Source: JBKBII01 sp046299415 (GTDB lineage: Bacteria; Pseudomonadota; Gammaproteobacteria; Ectothiorhodospirales; Ectothiorhodospiraceae). From it: a stretch of 64,000 nt of DNA. Positions 18,308 through 27,916 of this stretch are shown here, piece by piece. A program made the position numbers and the translations under genes. Numbering within the stretch: position 1 is the first letter of the stretch; the number at the start of each line of letters is the position of its first letter. The notes under the pieces were generated by a model that worked only from the letters and a program-made list of their open reading frames with translations, did not search any database and was not told the origin of the DNA. The DNA is taken from contig JBKBII010000002.1 in assembly GCA_046299415.1 (NCBI GenBank), forward strand, positions 62,001-126,000, in the 5' to 3' direction.

Positions 18308-19681
18308 ATGATGTCATCCACCCAGTCCAATATCGGCTCTGAGCGACTTGCATTCGGCATTTACGAAAACCTCGACCAGTTCGTCCGGCAATTGGTACAG
18401 GTATTCTTCGTCGGCCTCACAATCGGCATGCTGCGCACGGTGGTGCCGGCCCTGGCCGAGAGTGAATTCAATATCGCCGAAGGCTCATTCGTTGCGCTCG
18501 CGACATTTGTCATCGCCTTTGGGGTCGTCAAGGCTGTGATGAACTTCGCCGCCGGCCGTCTTGCAGACCAGATCGGACGCAAACGCGTACTCGTGTTCGG
18601 TTGGGTTGCCGCAATCCCAATCCCCTTTCTGGTGTTCTTCGCGCCATCTTTGCATTGGATCGTCGTGGCGACAGTGTTCCTCGGCATCAATCAGGGGCTG
18701 TGCTGGTCAATGACGCAGACAGCCAAGCTCGATTTCACACGCGCCGACGAGCGCGGGCTGACAATGGGACTGAACGAATTTTCGGGCTACGTCGGTGTCG
18801 CCATCGCCGGCATCGTGACCGGCTATCTCGCGACCGTCCTCGACCCTCGTCTTGGTCTTTTGATTTTCGGCGTCACGGTCATCGCGACCGCATTCGTCAT
18901 CGCGGTCACGCTCGTTCGCGAGACCTTGCCGTGGGCGCAGGCCGCCGAAAGCGCCACACAAGCGCCTGTATCTTCTGACCGGCAACCCGACAACGCATTG
19001 AGCAACCCAAAGCCGCGCGGTCCCACGTCGAAATCTGCCGTTCCTGCAGCAGCGATGTCGACGGTCCAAATCTTTGCGTTGATGAGCTGGCGCGACCGCC
19101 GAATGGCCGCATTGAGCCAAGCCGGATTGGTCGAAAAGTTCGTCGATGCGCTGATCTGGGTGATCTACCCCGTATACCTGTATCAGGCGGGTCTCGGCCT
19201 TGGCATGATTGGCTGGGTGGTCGGCGTTTACGGATTTGTGTGGGGCGGGGCGCAGCTCATGACCGGACGCTTGTCCGATCATATCGGCCGGCAGTTTCCG
19301 ATCGCCTCGGGAATGTGGATTTGTGGCGCCGGTGTCGCGATCTCACCGCTATTTAGCGGAGTCGCGGGGTGGACCTTCGCCGCCGCGATCACGGGACTCG
19401 GCATGGCCCTGCTCTATCCCAACCTGAGCGCCGCGGTGGCGGATCACGCTCAGCCGGCATGGCGCGGATCCGCCATCGGTGTCTATCGGTTTTGGCGCGA
19501 TCTGGGCTACGCCATCGGCGCTCTGGCCTTCGGCGTCACCGCACAGGCCACCGGTGCCATCGTCTCGGCGTTTTGGCTGGTCGCCACCGCAATGTTTCTC
19601 TCCGGCGCCCTCGTTGCGTGGTGGGGTGGCCCATGGTGGGAAAAGCCTGGCGGAATCGGCGCGCGCGAACGAAATCGATGA
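18308..19681 (+). CDS. Major facilitator superfamily transporter
   Basis: About 457 residues with twelve predicted membrane helices split by a polar central loop (about residues 215-260 of this frame). The first half carries GRLADQIGRKRVLVFGW, the MFS A motif between helices 2 and 3. The second half has the equivalent GRLSDHIGRQFPIASG. The phrase SGYVGVAIAGIVTGYLA fits helix 5. The substrate is unknown; drug or metabolite efflux is possible. The start is unclear: ATG 18308, 18311 and 18296 are all in frame and none has a strong ribosome site. The gene stands alone, with more than 600 empty bases on both sides. Confidence 0.9.
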   Translation: MMSSTQSNIGSERLAFGIYENLDQFVRQLVQVFFVGLTIGMLRTVVPALAESEFNIAEGSFVALATFVIAFGVVKAVMNFAAGRLADQIGRKRVLVFGWVAAIPIPFLVFFAPSLHWIVVATVFLGINQGLCWSMTQTAKLDFTRADERGLTMGLNEFSGYVGVAIAGIVTGYLATVLDPRLGLLIFGVTVIATAFVIAVTLVRETLPWAQAAESATQAPVSSDRQPDNALSNPKPRGPTSKSAVPAAAMSTVQIFALMSWRDRRMAALSQAGLVEKFVDALIWVIYPVYLYQAGLGLGMIGWVVGVYGFVWGGAQLMTGRLSDHIGRQFPIASGMWICGAGVAISPLFSGVAGWTFAAAITGLGMALLYPNLSAAVADHAQPAWRGSAIGVYRFWRDLGYAIGALAFGVTAQATGAIVSAFWLVATAMFLSGALVAWWGGPWWEKPGGIGARERNR

Positions 19682-20366
19682 CGTCAACACGGGCCAGACG
19701 AGCGCCGGGCCGACTGACGCCAGATTTTTGGGCCACGTCAAGGGCCACGGCAAAATCAACCTCAAAGAACGCGCCACGGCGCAAATGCTGAGCGGGCATC
19801 CACCCTGCACGGCCCCCACGGCGTGGACCGCGTGACCTTAAAAAAAGCCTTTGCAGATTCGCTTGGTGTCGGTCGCGGATGTTCAAACTGGTGAACCCAA
19901 CATGCTTCGGAGTCGTTCCGTGGGCACCGAACCAGGAGATCGCGCCCAGGCTTCGGCGCAAAGTGTGCTCGCACGCACTGAGCCGCTCGCGCTCGACCGG
20001 TCGTCAGCCGAGGTAATCGCAAGCGTATTGAGATCGTAGGAACGTCTGGATCGAGCGGGGCGCGATTGCACCGCCTATACAGTCGGCATCGGCCTACCGA
20101 TCGAGCTTCGAAGGCGCCTTGCGGGTCCCAACGACGCCGCTGCGGATCGCGTATCGAGTTTTCGTCAGTGCTGCGAGCTGCAAAGTCACCTTCGACCGCC
20201 GAAGCTTTGCGCGATGTCACTGCGACGCCCTCTCAACGACGTTCTCGCCGCAGCATGAGGCGCCCAGTATCGGTGCGCCGACCGCAAAAGCCCGACCGAG
20301 AGCGAGTCTCATCGCGAACCAAAATCTTCCAGAGACGGTTCACCGAAAACGACTGGATTCCGAATT
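19682..20366. other. Gap between MFS gene and tRNA-Met
   Basis: Open frames exist on both strands but all are Arg/Ser/Pro-rich and lack domains or ribosome sites. I see nothing supported here. Confidence 0.4.
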
Positions 20367-20443
20367 TGGTGGCTACGCCCTGATTTGAACAGGGGACCCC
20401 ATCATTATGAGTGATGTGCTCTAACCAGCTGAGCTACGTAGCC
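20367..20443 (-). tRNA. tRNA-Met, elongator type, anticodon CAT
   Basis: Read on the minus strand, the acceptor stem GGCTACG pairs with CGTAGCC. The D arm is GCTCAGCTGGTTAGAGC, the anticodon stem-loop has CATCA/TGATG around CTCATAA, and the T arm is CCCTG-TTCAAAT-CAGGG. The CCA end is encoded (20367-20369). The sequence is nearly identical to E. coli elongator tRNA-Met (metT) outside the T stem. The U at position 1 mismatch typical of initiator tRNA is absent, so this is not tRNA-fMet. A tRNA-Ile2 with lysidine also reads CAT, but the body matches tRNA-Met. Confidence 0.95.
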
Positions 20444-20451
20444 GAGTCGCA

Positions 20452-20481
20452 TATTTTCAGGAGTGAGAAGCGCTATGTCAA
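20452..20481 (-). promoter_or_regulatory. Sigma-70 promoter of tRNA-Met
   Basis: On the minus strand, a perfect -35 TTGACA (20481-20476) is followed after 18 bases by AAAATA (20457-20452). The mature tRNA begins eight bases further, so the primary transcript would have almost no 5' leader. Confidence 0.65.
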
Positions 20482-20524
20482 ACCGATCTGGCCGAGCGCA
20501 GACTCGGTTCTTGTGCGAGAAACG

Positions 20525-20833
20525 CTAAATCCGCAGCCGATCCACGATCCGACCCTTTGCGAGATGCTCGCGGACAATCTCCTCGACATCCGCCTCGTCA
20601 CTGTAGGTGTACCAGACGCCTTCGGGATACACGACGCAGACCGGGCCCTCGGTGCAACGATCGAGACATCCCGCGGAGTTGACGCGAGTCTTGCCGTGGC
20701 CGTGGATGCCCAAAGATTTGGCATACGTCTTGGCATGGGCGCGCAGCTCGCTGGCGCCGTGATCTTCGCAACAGGCGCGATCATCACGGCAATTCGTGCA
20801 GAAAAACAAATGGCGTTCGTAGAAAGCTTCCAT
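20525..20833 (-). CDS. Thioredoxin-like [2Fe-2S] ferredoxin
   Basis: 102 residues. The cluster ligands of this family are visible: the N-terminal pair in HLFFCTNCRDD and the second pair in RVNSAGCLDRCTEGP. The fold ends with VVYPEGVWYTYSDEADVEEIVREHL, the conserved YPEGVWY signature. Such proteins are small cytoplasmic electron carriers or cluster-binding proteins of unknown partner. The gene lies upstream of tRNA-Met on the same strand and is divergent from the GlcF-like gene. ATG at 20833 is the only sensible start. Confidence 0.92.
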   Translation of the reverse strand: MEAFYERHLFFCTNCRDDRACCEDHGASELRAHAKTYAKSLGIHGHGKTRVNSAGCLDRCTEGPVCVVYPEGVWYTYSDEADVEEIVREHLAKGRIVDRLRI

Positions 20834-21007
20834 GGTGATCCCGCAACTCGCCCGAGGGTCTTGCAGTATACGAAGTCACCGGCAGATCAGAACAAAACGC
20901 CATGTTCCGCGATCCCAAAAACGACACCGGGGTTACCCATCGCGTCAATGTCACGAGCATCTTTGCCATCATCGGGCCCACATCCGCGTCTGCATTAAGC
21001 TAGGGCC

Positions 21008-22477
21008 ATGAAGCCACTCCCAACGGACCCGCCGAAGGATCAAGACCTCATACCTCGAGGGTCACCGACCGAGCTCGCGCGGCTGTTGGCCGACGCAGAT
21101 CGCTGCGTCATGTGCGGCCTGTGTGTTCCAGACTGTCCGACGTTTGCAGTCCACCACATCGAGTCGCGTGGTCCACGTGGGAGAATCGTTCTGATGCTCG
21201 CATTGCGCGATGGTCGGCTGTCGCTCGACGATCCGACTGCACTGGGTCATCTCGACACCTGCACGGGCTGCGGGCGCTGCGAATCGGTGTGCCCGGCGAA
21301 GGTTCCGTTTACCGCGCTGCTTGATGCCACTCGGGTCTCGTTGAGACAACATCAACCGCTGCCGCTCACGTTGCGCCTGCTGCGCGGCCTTTTGGTTCGT
21401 CCACGGCTGGCGCGTCTTGTCGCAACCCTCGCCCGCGGCCTACGGATCACCAAGAGACGGCCGTCGCGATTGCGCGATTCACACTCGGTCGCGAAGCCGT
21501 CATCAAGCCGCTGGTCGGCCATCGAGCGCCGTCTCGATGCCATCGAATTGCCATGGAAGGGCTCGATCCTGGGGTATCCGAGGCCTCGGTTATCGTGGGC
21601 CCCACAAGAAAGGGCGCGCGACGAGACCCCAGCCGATAAGCTGCGAGGCCCTGCCCATCGATCATCGATTCAGAGCAGCACCCAGACTCCGGGTGGCACT
21701 CGTCGAACAACCGCGCTCGAACGCGAATCAATAAACGTGCCATTCGCCGTTTTCAGCGGATGCACGGCTCCTTTTGCACAAGGTGACACGCTTCGCGCTC
21801 TCGACCGTATCGCTCGCGCGTACAGCACCAGTCTCCGCCTCGAAACGGCGGCCTGCTGCGGCGCCTTGCACGCCCACAGCGGCGATCCCGAAACCGGTAA
21901 CGCCCACCGAAAAACACTTACCGAGTGCTCGAAGCAGCCCTGTATCGTGCTCGATTCCGGCTGCCTGGCGCATCTCGAGGCGCACCGCGATAGACACCGT
22001 TCGACGCAGCAAAGACGCTTCATTTCAGTTCTGGACTGGCTCGAAACACTCGATCTCATGGCGCCAACCTGGCTGGCGACGCCCGTTCGTGTCGCACTTC
22101 ATAGCCCCTGCACTGAACGCTTCACACTTAAAACCGCGACGCGAACTCGCGCCTACCTCAGCCGCCTACCGGGAGTGGAAGTGATTGATGCGCCGACCGG
22201 ACCCGCGTGTTGCGGCGCAGGAGGGCTCACAGGCATAGGCGAACCTGCACAAGCCGCCTCACTCGGACTTCAAACGCTCGTCGCCCTGAACCGCAACGCC
22301 CACGCTCCAACGAAACACTCGATAGGCTCACCGGATGCGCATCATGGTCATGCGGCAGCTGACGTCATCGTGACCACCAACGTCGGTTGCCGACTCCATC
22401 TCCAAAGCCTACGGAACACCGGCGACGTTACCGTCATCAGTTTGGCCTCCTTCATCGCCGCGCGTCTTGGTGCTTAG
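21008..22477 (+). CDS. GlcF-like (Fe-S)-binding oxidoreductase subunit
   Basis: 489 residues. Two [4Fe-4S] motifs lie near the N-terminus: CVMCGLCVPDCP (residues about 34-45) and CTGCGRCESVCP (about 87-98). Two CCG domains follow: CTAPFAQGD ... CCGALHAHSGD and HSPCTERF ... PACCGAGG, as in glycolate oxidase GlcF, LutA and HdrB-type proteins. A 90-residue Arg/Ser-rich stretch (about 155-245) separates the ferredoxin part from the CCG part and is longer than usual. No GlcD/GlcE or flavoprotein partner is nearby, so the donor is unknown; glycolate oxidase is possible but not shown. It lies about 190 bases upstream of coq7 on the same strand. Confidence 0.88.
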   Translation: MKPLPTDPPKDQDLIPRGSPTELARLLADADRCVMCGLCVPDCPTFAVHHIESRGPRGRIVLMLALRDGRLSLDDPTALGHLDTCTGCGRCESVCPAKVPFTALLDATRVSLRQHQPLPLTLRLLRGLLVRPRLARLVATLARGLRITKRRPSRLRDSHSVAKPSSSRWSAIERRLDAIELPWKGSILGYPRPRLSWAPQERARDETPADKLRGPAHRSSIQSSTQTPGGTRRTTALERESINVPFAVFSGCTAPFAQGDTLRALDRIARAYSTSLRLETAACCGALHAHSGDPETGNAHRKTLTECSKQPCIVLDSGCLAHLEAHRDRHRSTQQRRFISVLDWLETLDLMAPTWLATPVRVALHSPCTERFTLKTATRTRAYLSRLPGVEVIDAPTGPACCGAGGLTGIGEPAQAASLGLQTLVALNRNAHAPTKHSIGSPDAHHGHAAADVIVTTNVGCRLHLQSLRNTGDVTVISLASFIAARLGA

Positions 22478-22670
22478 AGAACCGCCATCAAGACCCCTCT
22501 CTGCCCGGCTACGGCGCTTGAAACGATGCCGAGAACGGCCGCGAGAGATCGTATCCACGTTTTCAAAAACGCTCCTGCAGACAGGTTCATTTAAATCGCC
22601 AAACCATTTTCAAAGTATCGTCGTGATCCATTTTGGATGCGCGCGCCACACACGCGACCGGAGGACACTC

Positions 22671-23324
22671 ATGCGGGACCTGACGCCATTTGACCGTCTG
22701 CTTGTGACGGCAGACGCCATGCTCAAGATCGCATCCGGCCACGCCCCATCGAGCGGCCGGGCTTCACCCGCGGACGAAATCCTCGCCTCGCAGCGAGAGC
22801 CTTGGCTTGAAAGCGACGAAGCTGACGAGGCTGCTCGGCTGATGCGCGTCAATCACTCCGGAGAGGTTGCCGCGCAAGGTCTCTACTATGGCCAACTTCT
22901 CACCACTCAAAACGCAGAAGCCCGCGCGCAACTCGAGTCCTCGGCGCGCGAAGAAGGCGACCATTTGCACTGGTGTCGCGCCCGAATCGAAGCGCTGGGT
23001 GGACGACCAAGCCTGCTCAACCCACTGTGGTTTGTCGGCTCAGCCGCGATGGGGGCCACCGCCGGCCTGTTTGGGCCGGCTGCGAGCCTTGGTTTCGTAG
23101 ACGAAACCGAACGTCAGGTTGAACAACACCTCGAAGATCATCTGCGCCGCCTTCCGGCCGCCGACACCGCATCGCGCGCCGTGCTGGAGCGCATGCGCAT
23201 CGAAGAGGGTGAGCACGGGGCAGCCGCAATGGCCTTGGGTGGAAAAAAACTTCCCTGGGTGGTGCGAGCCGTACTCATGCCCGCCACCGCGAGCATCATG
23301 AAGAACACGTCGTACCGAATATAA
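22671..23324 (+). CDS. coq7: 5-demethoxyubiquinone hydroxylase
   Basis: 217 residues from ATG 22671, six bases after CGGAGGA. The di-iron carboxylate ligands appear as MRVNHSGEVAAQGLYYGQ, REEGDHLHWCRARI, ERQVEQHLEDHLRRLP and MRIEEGEHGAAAM, the classic Coq7 pattern of duplicated E-x6-Y and ExxH helices. It inserts the C6 hydroxyl in the penultimate steps of ubiquinone synthesis at the inner membrane. In Pseudomonas coq7 lies next to speD; here it is on the opposite strand and convergent with the speD cluster. The longer frame to 22467 has no ribosome site. Confidence 0.95.
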   Translation: MRDLTPFDRLLVTADAMLKIASGHAPSSGRASPADEILASQREPWLESDEADEAARLMRVNHSGEVAAQGLYYGQLLTTQNAEARAQLESSAREEGDHLHWCRARIEALGGRPSLLNPLWFVGSAAMGATAGLFGPAASLGFVDETERQVEQHLEDHLRRLPAADTASRAVLERMRIEEGEHGAAAMALGGKKLPWVVRAVLMPATASIMKNTSYRI

Positions 23325-24056
23325 AACTCCTTCGGCGCGCGTTTGAATCGCCTAGCGTGCTCCGCTCGCCAACTTTCACGAGCAGCCTGAGCAGCGAGAT
23401 AGCGCTAGAACATCGGCACGATCGACGCCGGCCGACCCGCACACGACGTCGGCCAGGGTCCATTCGCGCGAGCTCATTGCACGGGCTGACGGCTGCCCGC
23501 GCCAAGCGCACGAAAACCGGAGCCCTCAACCGCTTGGCGCGACACGACTGTCGCTTCGAGTTCGGTGACACTCGCAGCACTGATGGGGCTGGTGCGCGAT
23601 ATCAAGTCGATCGTCTCCCAGAGACACAAAAGGGGTCACAAGTCAGCGCGCAGCACAAGACCGCCAAGACAATAGCGACCGCGACGCAACACGTGGATGA
23701 GCGGCAAAGCGAGCGCAGCGCGAGACGATAATGCACCCGCCCAGTCGTCAGCGTTTTGGCTTAGAGCTCAGCGGCCTGAGAGCCGAGTGAATCCGCATCA
23801 CTTACCAGTTTGATCAAGCCGCGACGCTCCCGGTGGACGTCCATCAACGGTTGATGACAGACCGCACATGACGAGTTCGCGCTGAAGACCGAGAAAAACA
23901 ACGCTCGAAATCTGGCGTCAGGTCATGAGACACGGCACGAGATAACGTCCGCGTGATCGGCACCAAAAGCGCTCAGCCGAACAAATCGAGACAGCTTCGA
24001 AAAAAAGAGACCCCCAACGGGTCGTCTGCGCGATCAAGGCGCAGCAGTCGCAGCCG
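23325..24056. other. Convergent gap after coq7
   Basis: Only Arg-rich frames without recognisable domains; I see no gene, hairpin terminator or repeat that I can support. Confidence 0.4.
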
Positions 24057-24266
24057 TCAAGAGTCCGTATCTGCGGGGGGAACGTACTCGGTGCGTGTAC
24101 GTCTTTCGATCGCGGAAGGCTCAACACCCGCTTCGCGCAAAGCCTTTGCCAGAGGCTGGCCGGACGAGAGCGCATCCGGATGCTGTTCCAACGTATGCAG
24201 GACATCCGCCGCCTCTTCGAGCGGCATCGTGATAAGGATCTGATCGTCAGCTTTTTCAAGGTTCAT
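24057..24266 (-). CDS. Small acidic protein, related to the one at 25165
   Basis: 69 residues from ATG 24266, which has AAGGAGA five bases upstream. The core (ILITMPLEEAADVLHTLEQH and then LAKALREAG) predicts a beta strand followed by two helices. It is similar along its length to the 74-residue protein at 25165-25389: strand, P-EEA, a helix, S-G, a second helix, AG. No domain name is known to me. A cytoplasmic protein of unknown role. The longer frame to 24353 has no ribosome site. Confidence 0.7.
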   Translation of the reverse strand: MNLEKADDQILITMPLEEAADVLHTLEQHPDALSSGQPLAKALREAGVEPSAIERRTRTEYVPPADTDS

Positions 24267-24603
24267 TAGATTCTCCTTGGCATTTTCTGCGTTTCGAAAG
24301 ACCGTTAAGAACTGTCGCGACGCTTGGTAAAGGGTCTCTGTACACAAGGACAACCCCGTATCGCCGGCCTCGTTGTCGACCCGTCAGCCCATTCCATAAG
24401 CCAATCCCATCGGTTGATTTAATCGGTCCGTACTTTAGGCCACGCCCTCGCTAAAATTAAAAGAAGCGGAGCAGATGACCGGAGCCCGATCAGGGTGTTC
24501 GGAGTCGGTGAGACAGCGCTCATGCGAAGAATTAACGGGAAAGCCGGGGGCTTTGGGGCGGTTTGAGCGCGGTTTTTCCGGTGGCAACGTGGTCAATTTG
24601 GTT

Positions 24604-24759
24604 TCAGCGGGACTTTTCGAGGCGCTCGACCGTGGCGCGAAGGTCGGTCAACGCCTGTCGGAGTTGTGATGCTTCTGCTTTTTCGGAAGCGAACGCGCGG
24701 GTTTCATCGTGGGCAGGTTTCGATGAGGAGGGCTGCGGCGTCTGTTCAGGTTGCGACAT
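24604..24759 (-). CDS. Possible small coiled-coil protein
   Basis: From ATG 24759 the frame gives about 51 residues: a Pro/Gln/Ser-rich start and a heptad-like helix at the end (EKAEASQLRQALTDLRATVE). It lies between the two related small genes on the same strand. The ribosome site is weak, and a competing longer frame covers the same bases, so this call is tentative. Confidence 0.35.
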   Translation of the reverse strand: MSQPEQTPQPSSSKPAHDETRAFASEKAEASQLRQALTDLRATVERLEKSR

Positions 24760-25164
24760 GTCACAAAAGTCCACACCTACTTCACCTTCATTCAGGCCAG
24801 CAGGACACCTGTTTTTCGGGGCGGTAGGGACGGAGCGGCGTCTCGAAAGCCTCGTCTGACGCGGGCTTGGCCGGTTCTCGGCCCATCTGGCCGCGTCTTG
24901 CCGAAAGCCACTCCAGCAAGACACCGGGAGCGTCTGCGATGCGGGACCGATGGTTATACGTAGGCCTCTTGCCATTGAGAGAGAGGATTTCGGCTAAGCA
25001 TCCGCGGAGATCTTCACGCCCCCGGGCCAAACCACGATCCCTGGGCGAAATGCGTAGATCGCCGTAGCTGGCCGCCTCAGCCTTCCGCAGCGCGCCGCTC
25101 AAACGCCATCCGGCCGCCACCGACTCACGACCCGGCCCCGAACGGGCCTAGTGCGAGACTCCAC
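24760..25164. other. Unassigned stretch between the two small related genes
   Basis: A minus-strand frame at 24788-25120 (110 residues) has a fairly natural composition but no recognised domain, and its GTG start lacks a clear ribosome site. I leave it unannotated. Confidence 0.35.
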
Positions 25165-25389
25165 TCAACTTTCGATCGACGGTTGCTTCGGCGCATTCTC
25201 ATCGAAGGCATGCGGCGGCTGACGGAAATCATCGGCACGCTCGTACCCCGCCTGCGTCAACAGCGAGCCGAACGCACGTGAACCACTGCGCATCTCGCCG
25301 TCAAGGGCGGTGAGTTGGGACGCCAATTTTTGCGCCTCCTCTGGCGCCAATTCGACCACCACTTCGTTTCCATCACGTTCGACTTTCAT
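25165..25389 (-). CDS. Small acidic protein, related to the one at 24057
   Basis: 74 residues from ATG 25389, preceded by GGGAGG at five bases. The core (EVVVELAPEEAQKLASQL, then FGSLLTQAGYE) has the same order of strand, EEA, helix, helix, AG as the 69-residue protein at 24057. The C-terminal 25 residues are polar. It is upstream of that gene on the same strand, 900 bases away. Function unknown. Confidence 0.7.
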   Translation of the reverse strand: MKVERDGNEVVVELAPEEAQKLASQLTALDGEMRSGSRAFGSLLTQAGYERADDFRQPPHAFDENAPKQPSIES

Positions 25390-25669
25390 GACTACCTCCC
25401 TGTTTCCGGTTCGGCACCAATCTCGGCCTCAGCCCTCCGAACACTCAAAGCTCGACAGTTTCTCGAAATCGCCCCGGTTTCGGCTCGCTACTCAATCCGA
25501 CGCCACCCGACCCTTCTGTAATTCCGGAGAGTGTTCACGGAATTTACCTATCCGTACCCAAGAATGCCCAGAAGTTCCGCGAGGGAGATTTCTGTGCGCG
25601 CCCGCACCGTCCCCGAACGCCAACGTTAGACCCGGATGCGCAAGGCGTCGCGATTCGTGAACAGGGCAC

Positions 25670-25695
25670 AAAAAAGCCGGGGAATCCCGGCTTTT
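25670..25695 (-). terminator. Terminator of speD
   Basis: On the minus strand AAAAGCCGGG pairs with CCCGGCTTTT around a short loop and ends in a T-run. It lies 30 bases after the speD stop codon. The A-rich 5' side could also let it act on plus-strand transcripts. Confidence 0.88.
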
Positions 25696-25724
25696 CTCTG
25701 AATTTCATAATTTTTCGGCGCTCA

Positions 25725-26534
25725 TCAAGGCATTTTCGGCATGTTTTGTCCGTAAAAGATCTCGCCCATCTCACGCCTCAGCAGCTTCGAGATTCTTGCC
25801 AATTCCTTGCTCGAATAATCGCCACAACCCATACCGAACAAGTAATGGTTCAAGTCGAACTCCTTGACCATCATCTTGGTGTGGAACAGATACTCCTGAT
25901 ACACGTTGACATCGACCATCTGATACCGATCCTTAGTATCACGAGACAAAAAATCTTGAATCGAGTTGATCTTGTGATCGATAAAGTGCTTTTTGCCGCG
26001 GATATCACGAGTAAATCCACGAACGCGATAATCCATGATCACGATGTCCGACTCAAAACTGTGAATCAGATAGTTCAAAGCTCGCAGCGGCGAAATCCGC
26101 CCACAAGTTGACACATCGATGTCTGCTCGGAACGTTGCAATGCCCCCCTCGGGATGCGCTTCGGGGTACGTATGCACAGTGATATGGCTCTTATCGAGGT
26201 GGGCCACAACAGTTTCCGGCAAAGGGCCGGGCCCTTCGGTGTAACCGATTTTTTCCGTCGCGATCGGCTCTTCCGAAATCAGCATCGTCACTGACGCACC
26301 CTGTGGATCGTAATCCTGCTTGGAGACATCAATCACGCTCGCGCCGATCAATTCGGCGACATCGGTAAGAATTTGGGTCAAACGTCGCGCGTTGTACGCC
26401 GCATCGATATACGAAATATATTCGTCGCGATGACGATCGCCACTGGCGTAGCAGATGTCGTAAATATTGAAGCTCAAGCTCTTCGTCAGATTATTGAACC
26501 CGTGAAGCTTGATCTGCTTTGAATGCTTTGCCAT
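25725..26534 (-). CDS. speD: S-adenosylmethionine decarboxylase proenzyme
   Basis: 269 residues, close to the E. coli enzyme (264) throughout. The self-cleavage site is DKSHITVHTYPE, where Ser116 becomes the pyruvoyl group. Other conserved stretches are GGIATFRADIDVSTCGRISP, DYRVRGFTRDIRGKKHFIDH and DVNVYQEYLFHTKMM. It makes decarboxylated AdoMet, the aminopropyl donor for spermidine synthesis. The ATG is preceded by TAGGAGG. The spermidine synthase gene is not in this window. Its position next to OsmC and trpC agrees with the gene order in Pseudomonas. Confidence 0.97.
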   Translation of the reverse strand: MAKHSKQIKLHGFNNLTKSLSFNIYDICYASGDRHRDEYISYIDAAYNARRLTQILTDVAELIGASVIDVSKQDYDPQGASVTMLISEEPIATEKIGYTEGPGPLPETVVAHLDKSHITVHTYPEAHPEGGIATFRADIDVSTCGRISPLRALNYLIHSFESDIVIMDYRVRGFTRDIRGKKHFIDHKINSIQDFLSRDTKDRYQMVDVNVYQEYLFHTKMMVKEFDLNHYLFGMGCGDYSSKELARISKLLRREMGEIFYGQNMPKMP

Positions 26535-27475
26535 CGCAACCTCCTAACACACGGCCCCAGACCGACGCCGTAAGCCACTAGTCCCGGCACCGCGAAACGA
26601 CGTGCCGGCGGAATGTTCGAGATCCGTTGGATACTCGTCGCCCCCAACGAAACCCGCACGCTCGTCACGCGCGCATGGCGGAAAGGCGGGTGTAGAAAGG
26701 CGCGTGATTGTAGAGCCCCGATGATTGAACTGCACGAAAATCTCTCTGCGCGACCATGCCGATGCCGCGTCTCAGATCAGAGGACCATCTATCGAGTGAC
26801 CGCGTTGCAGCCCCGGTGACCAGCCGCGCCTATCGCGAAACCAAGGCGCGAAACCGGGACGAAACATTGACCCGGCCTGCACATTTCATCGAGTTGACTG
26901 AGGCACAGGCGTCACATGTCCGATCCGGTTGGTCTGGATCGCGATTAAACGCCCGCGCAATGACGTTGCGATGAAGCCCAACTTCATCACTCGAGACCGC
27001 GCAATCCGCGCGGCGCGTGGCCTTCGATGCCACACCGGAGACGCACGCCCCGACAGCCCCGCGCGTCGACGCGATAAAGACTGGCCCACGCTGCACCAAA
27101 AATGAAACCTGCAAGGCCTGGTCATGGCCCGAATTCATCACCGGAAGCGAACACTCAACACACCCAACGGCCACTCGTCGTATCGCTCTTGCTTGCGTAT
27201 TCTCCGTAACGCTCTCGAGTCTTATCGCGGTGCCAGGCCGTCCGATTCCAGCCAGACTCGCCGCGACGCGCAGATCAAGGCACGCCGCGATTTGCCGTGA
27301 ACAATCGCCGCAGCCAATGCTCAAGCCCCGTCGGCTTCCCGAGCGCCAGACCCCAGATGTCCTTCACAAACGGGGCGAACGAATCACGGCCGCGCATCGG
27401 TCACAGACCTGACCACGAGCGCCGTTTCAGCCCAACCCCCTGCTCCGCGCCTCTTCGCTCCGGGGCGGGGCCGAT
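26535..27475. other. Large gap between OsmC and speD
   Basis: About 940 bases without a supportable gene. Overlapping frames on both strands (for example 26830-27324 minus and 27017-27412 plus) lack domains and ribosome sites. The promoter of speD must lie at the left end. Confidence 0.4.
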
Positions 27476-27916
27476 CTAGGCCAACTCATCGTTGCGACGC
27501 GTACCGCTCCGAATCTCGTAGTCATGCGTCAGCGTCGCGGCCTTTGCCAGCATCTGCGATGCCGAACAGTATTTTTCAGCCGAGAGTTCAACGGCGCGCC
27601 TCACATGAGTCTCTGCGACATCGCCGTAGACGACAAAGTGAATGTGAATCTTCGTGTAAACCTTCGGGATCGTCTCGGCACGCTCAGCACTCACCACCAC
27701 CTTGACGTCCTGAACGGGCTGACGCGCTTTGCGCAGAATGGTCACGACATCAAAAGCCGTACAACCGCCGAGGCCTGTCAACAATAGCTCCATGGGCCGC
27801 GCGCCAAGATTTCGCCCTCCAGACTCGGGCGCTCCATCCATAACGATCGCGTGACCACTCTCGGTCTCACCTACGAAAGCGACACCGTTCAGCCAGCTCA
27901 CTTCAACCCGGCTCAT
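27476..27916 (-). CDS. OsmC/YhfA-family protein
   Basis: 146 residues. The OsmC fold is shown by GARPMELLLTGLGGCTAFDV with Cys52 and by LSAEKYCSASQMLAKAA with Cys117, the pair of redox-active cysteines of this family. Family members reduce organic hydroperoxides, though the YhfA branch is not well characterised. Its start overlaps the trpC stop by four bases (ATGA), so it is the last gene of the trpD-trpC-OsmC unit. The same association with trpDC and speD is known in Pseudomonas, where vfr lies in between; no vfr is present here. Confidence 0.92.
   Translation of the reverse strand: MSRVEVSWLNGVAFVGETESGHAIVMDGAPESGGRNLGARPMELLLTGLGGCTAFDVVTILRKARQPVQDVKVVVSAERAETIPKVYTKIHIHFVVYGDVAETHVRRAVELSAEKYCSASQMLAKAATLTHDYEIRSGTRRNDELA

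Noticed and set aside
24788..25120. 110-residue minus-strand frame between the small paralogues
   Set aside because: Natural-looking in parts, but with no recognised domain, a weak start and a competing frame; not strong enough to list as a gene.
26830..27412. Opposing frames in the OsmC-speD gap, considered as a lost vfr/crp
   Set aside because: No cyclic-nucleotide-binding or helix-turn-helix motif could be seen in any frame.
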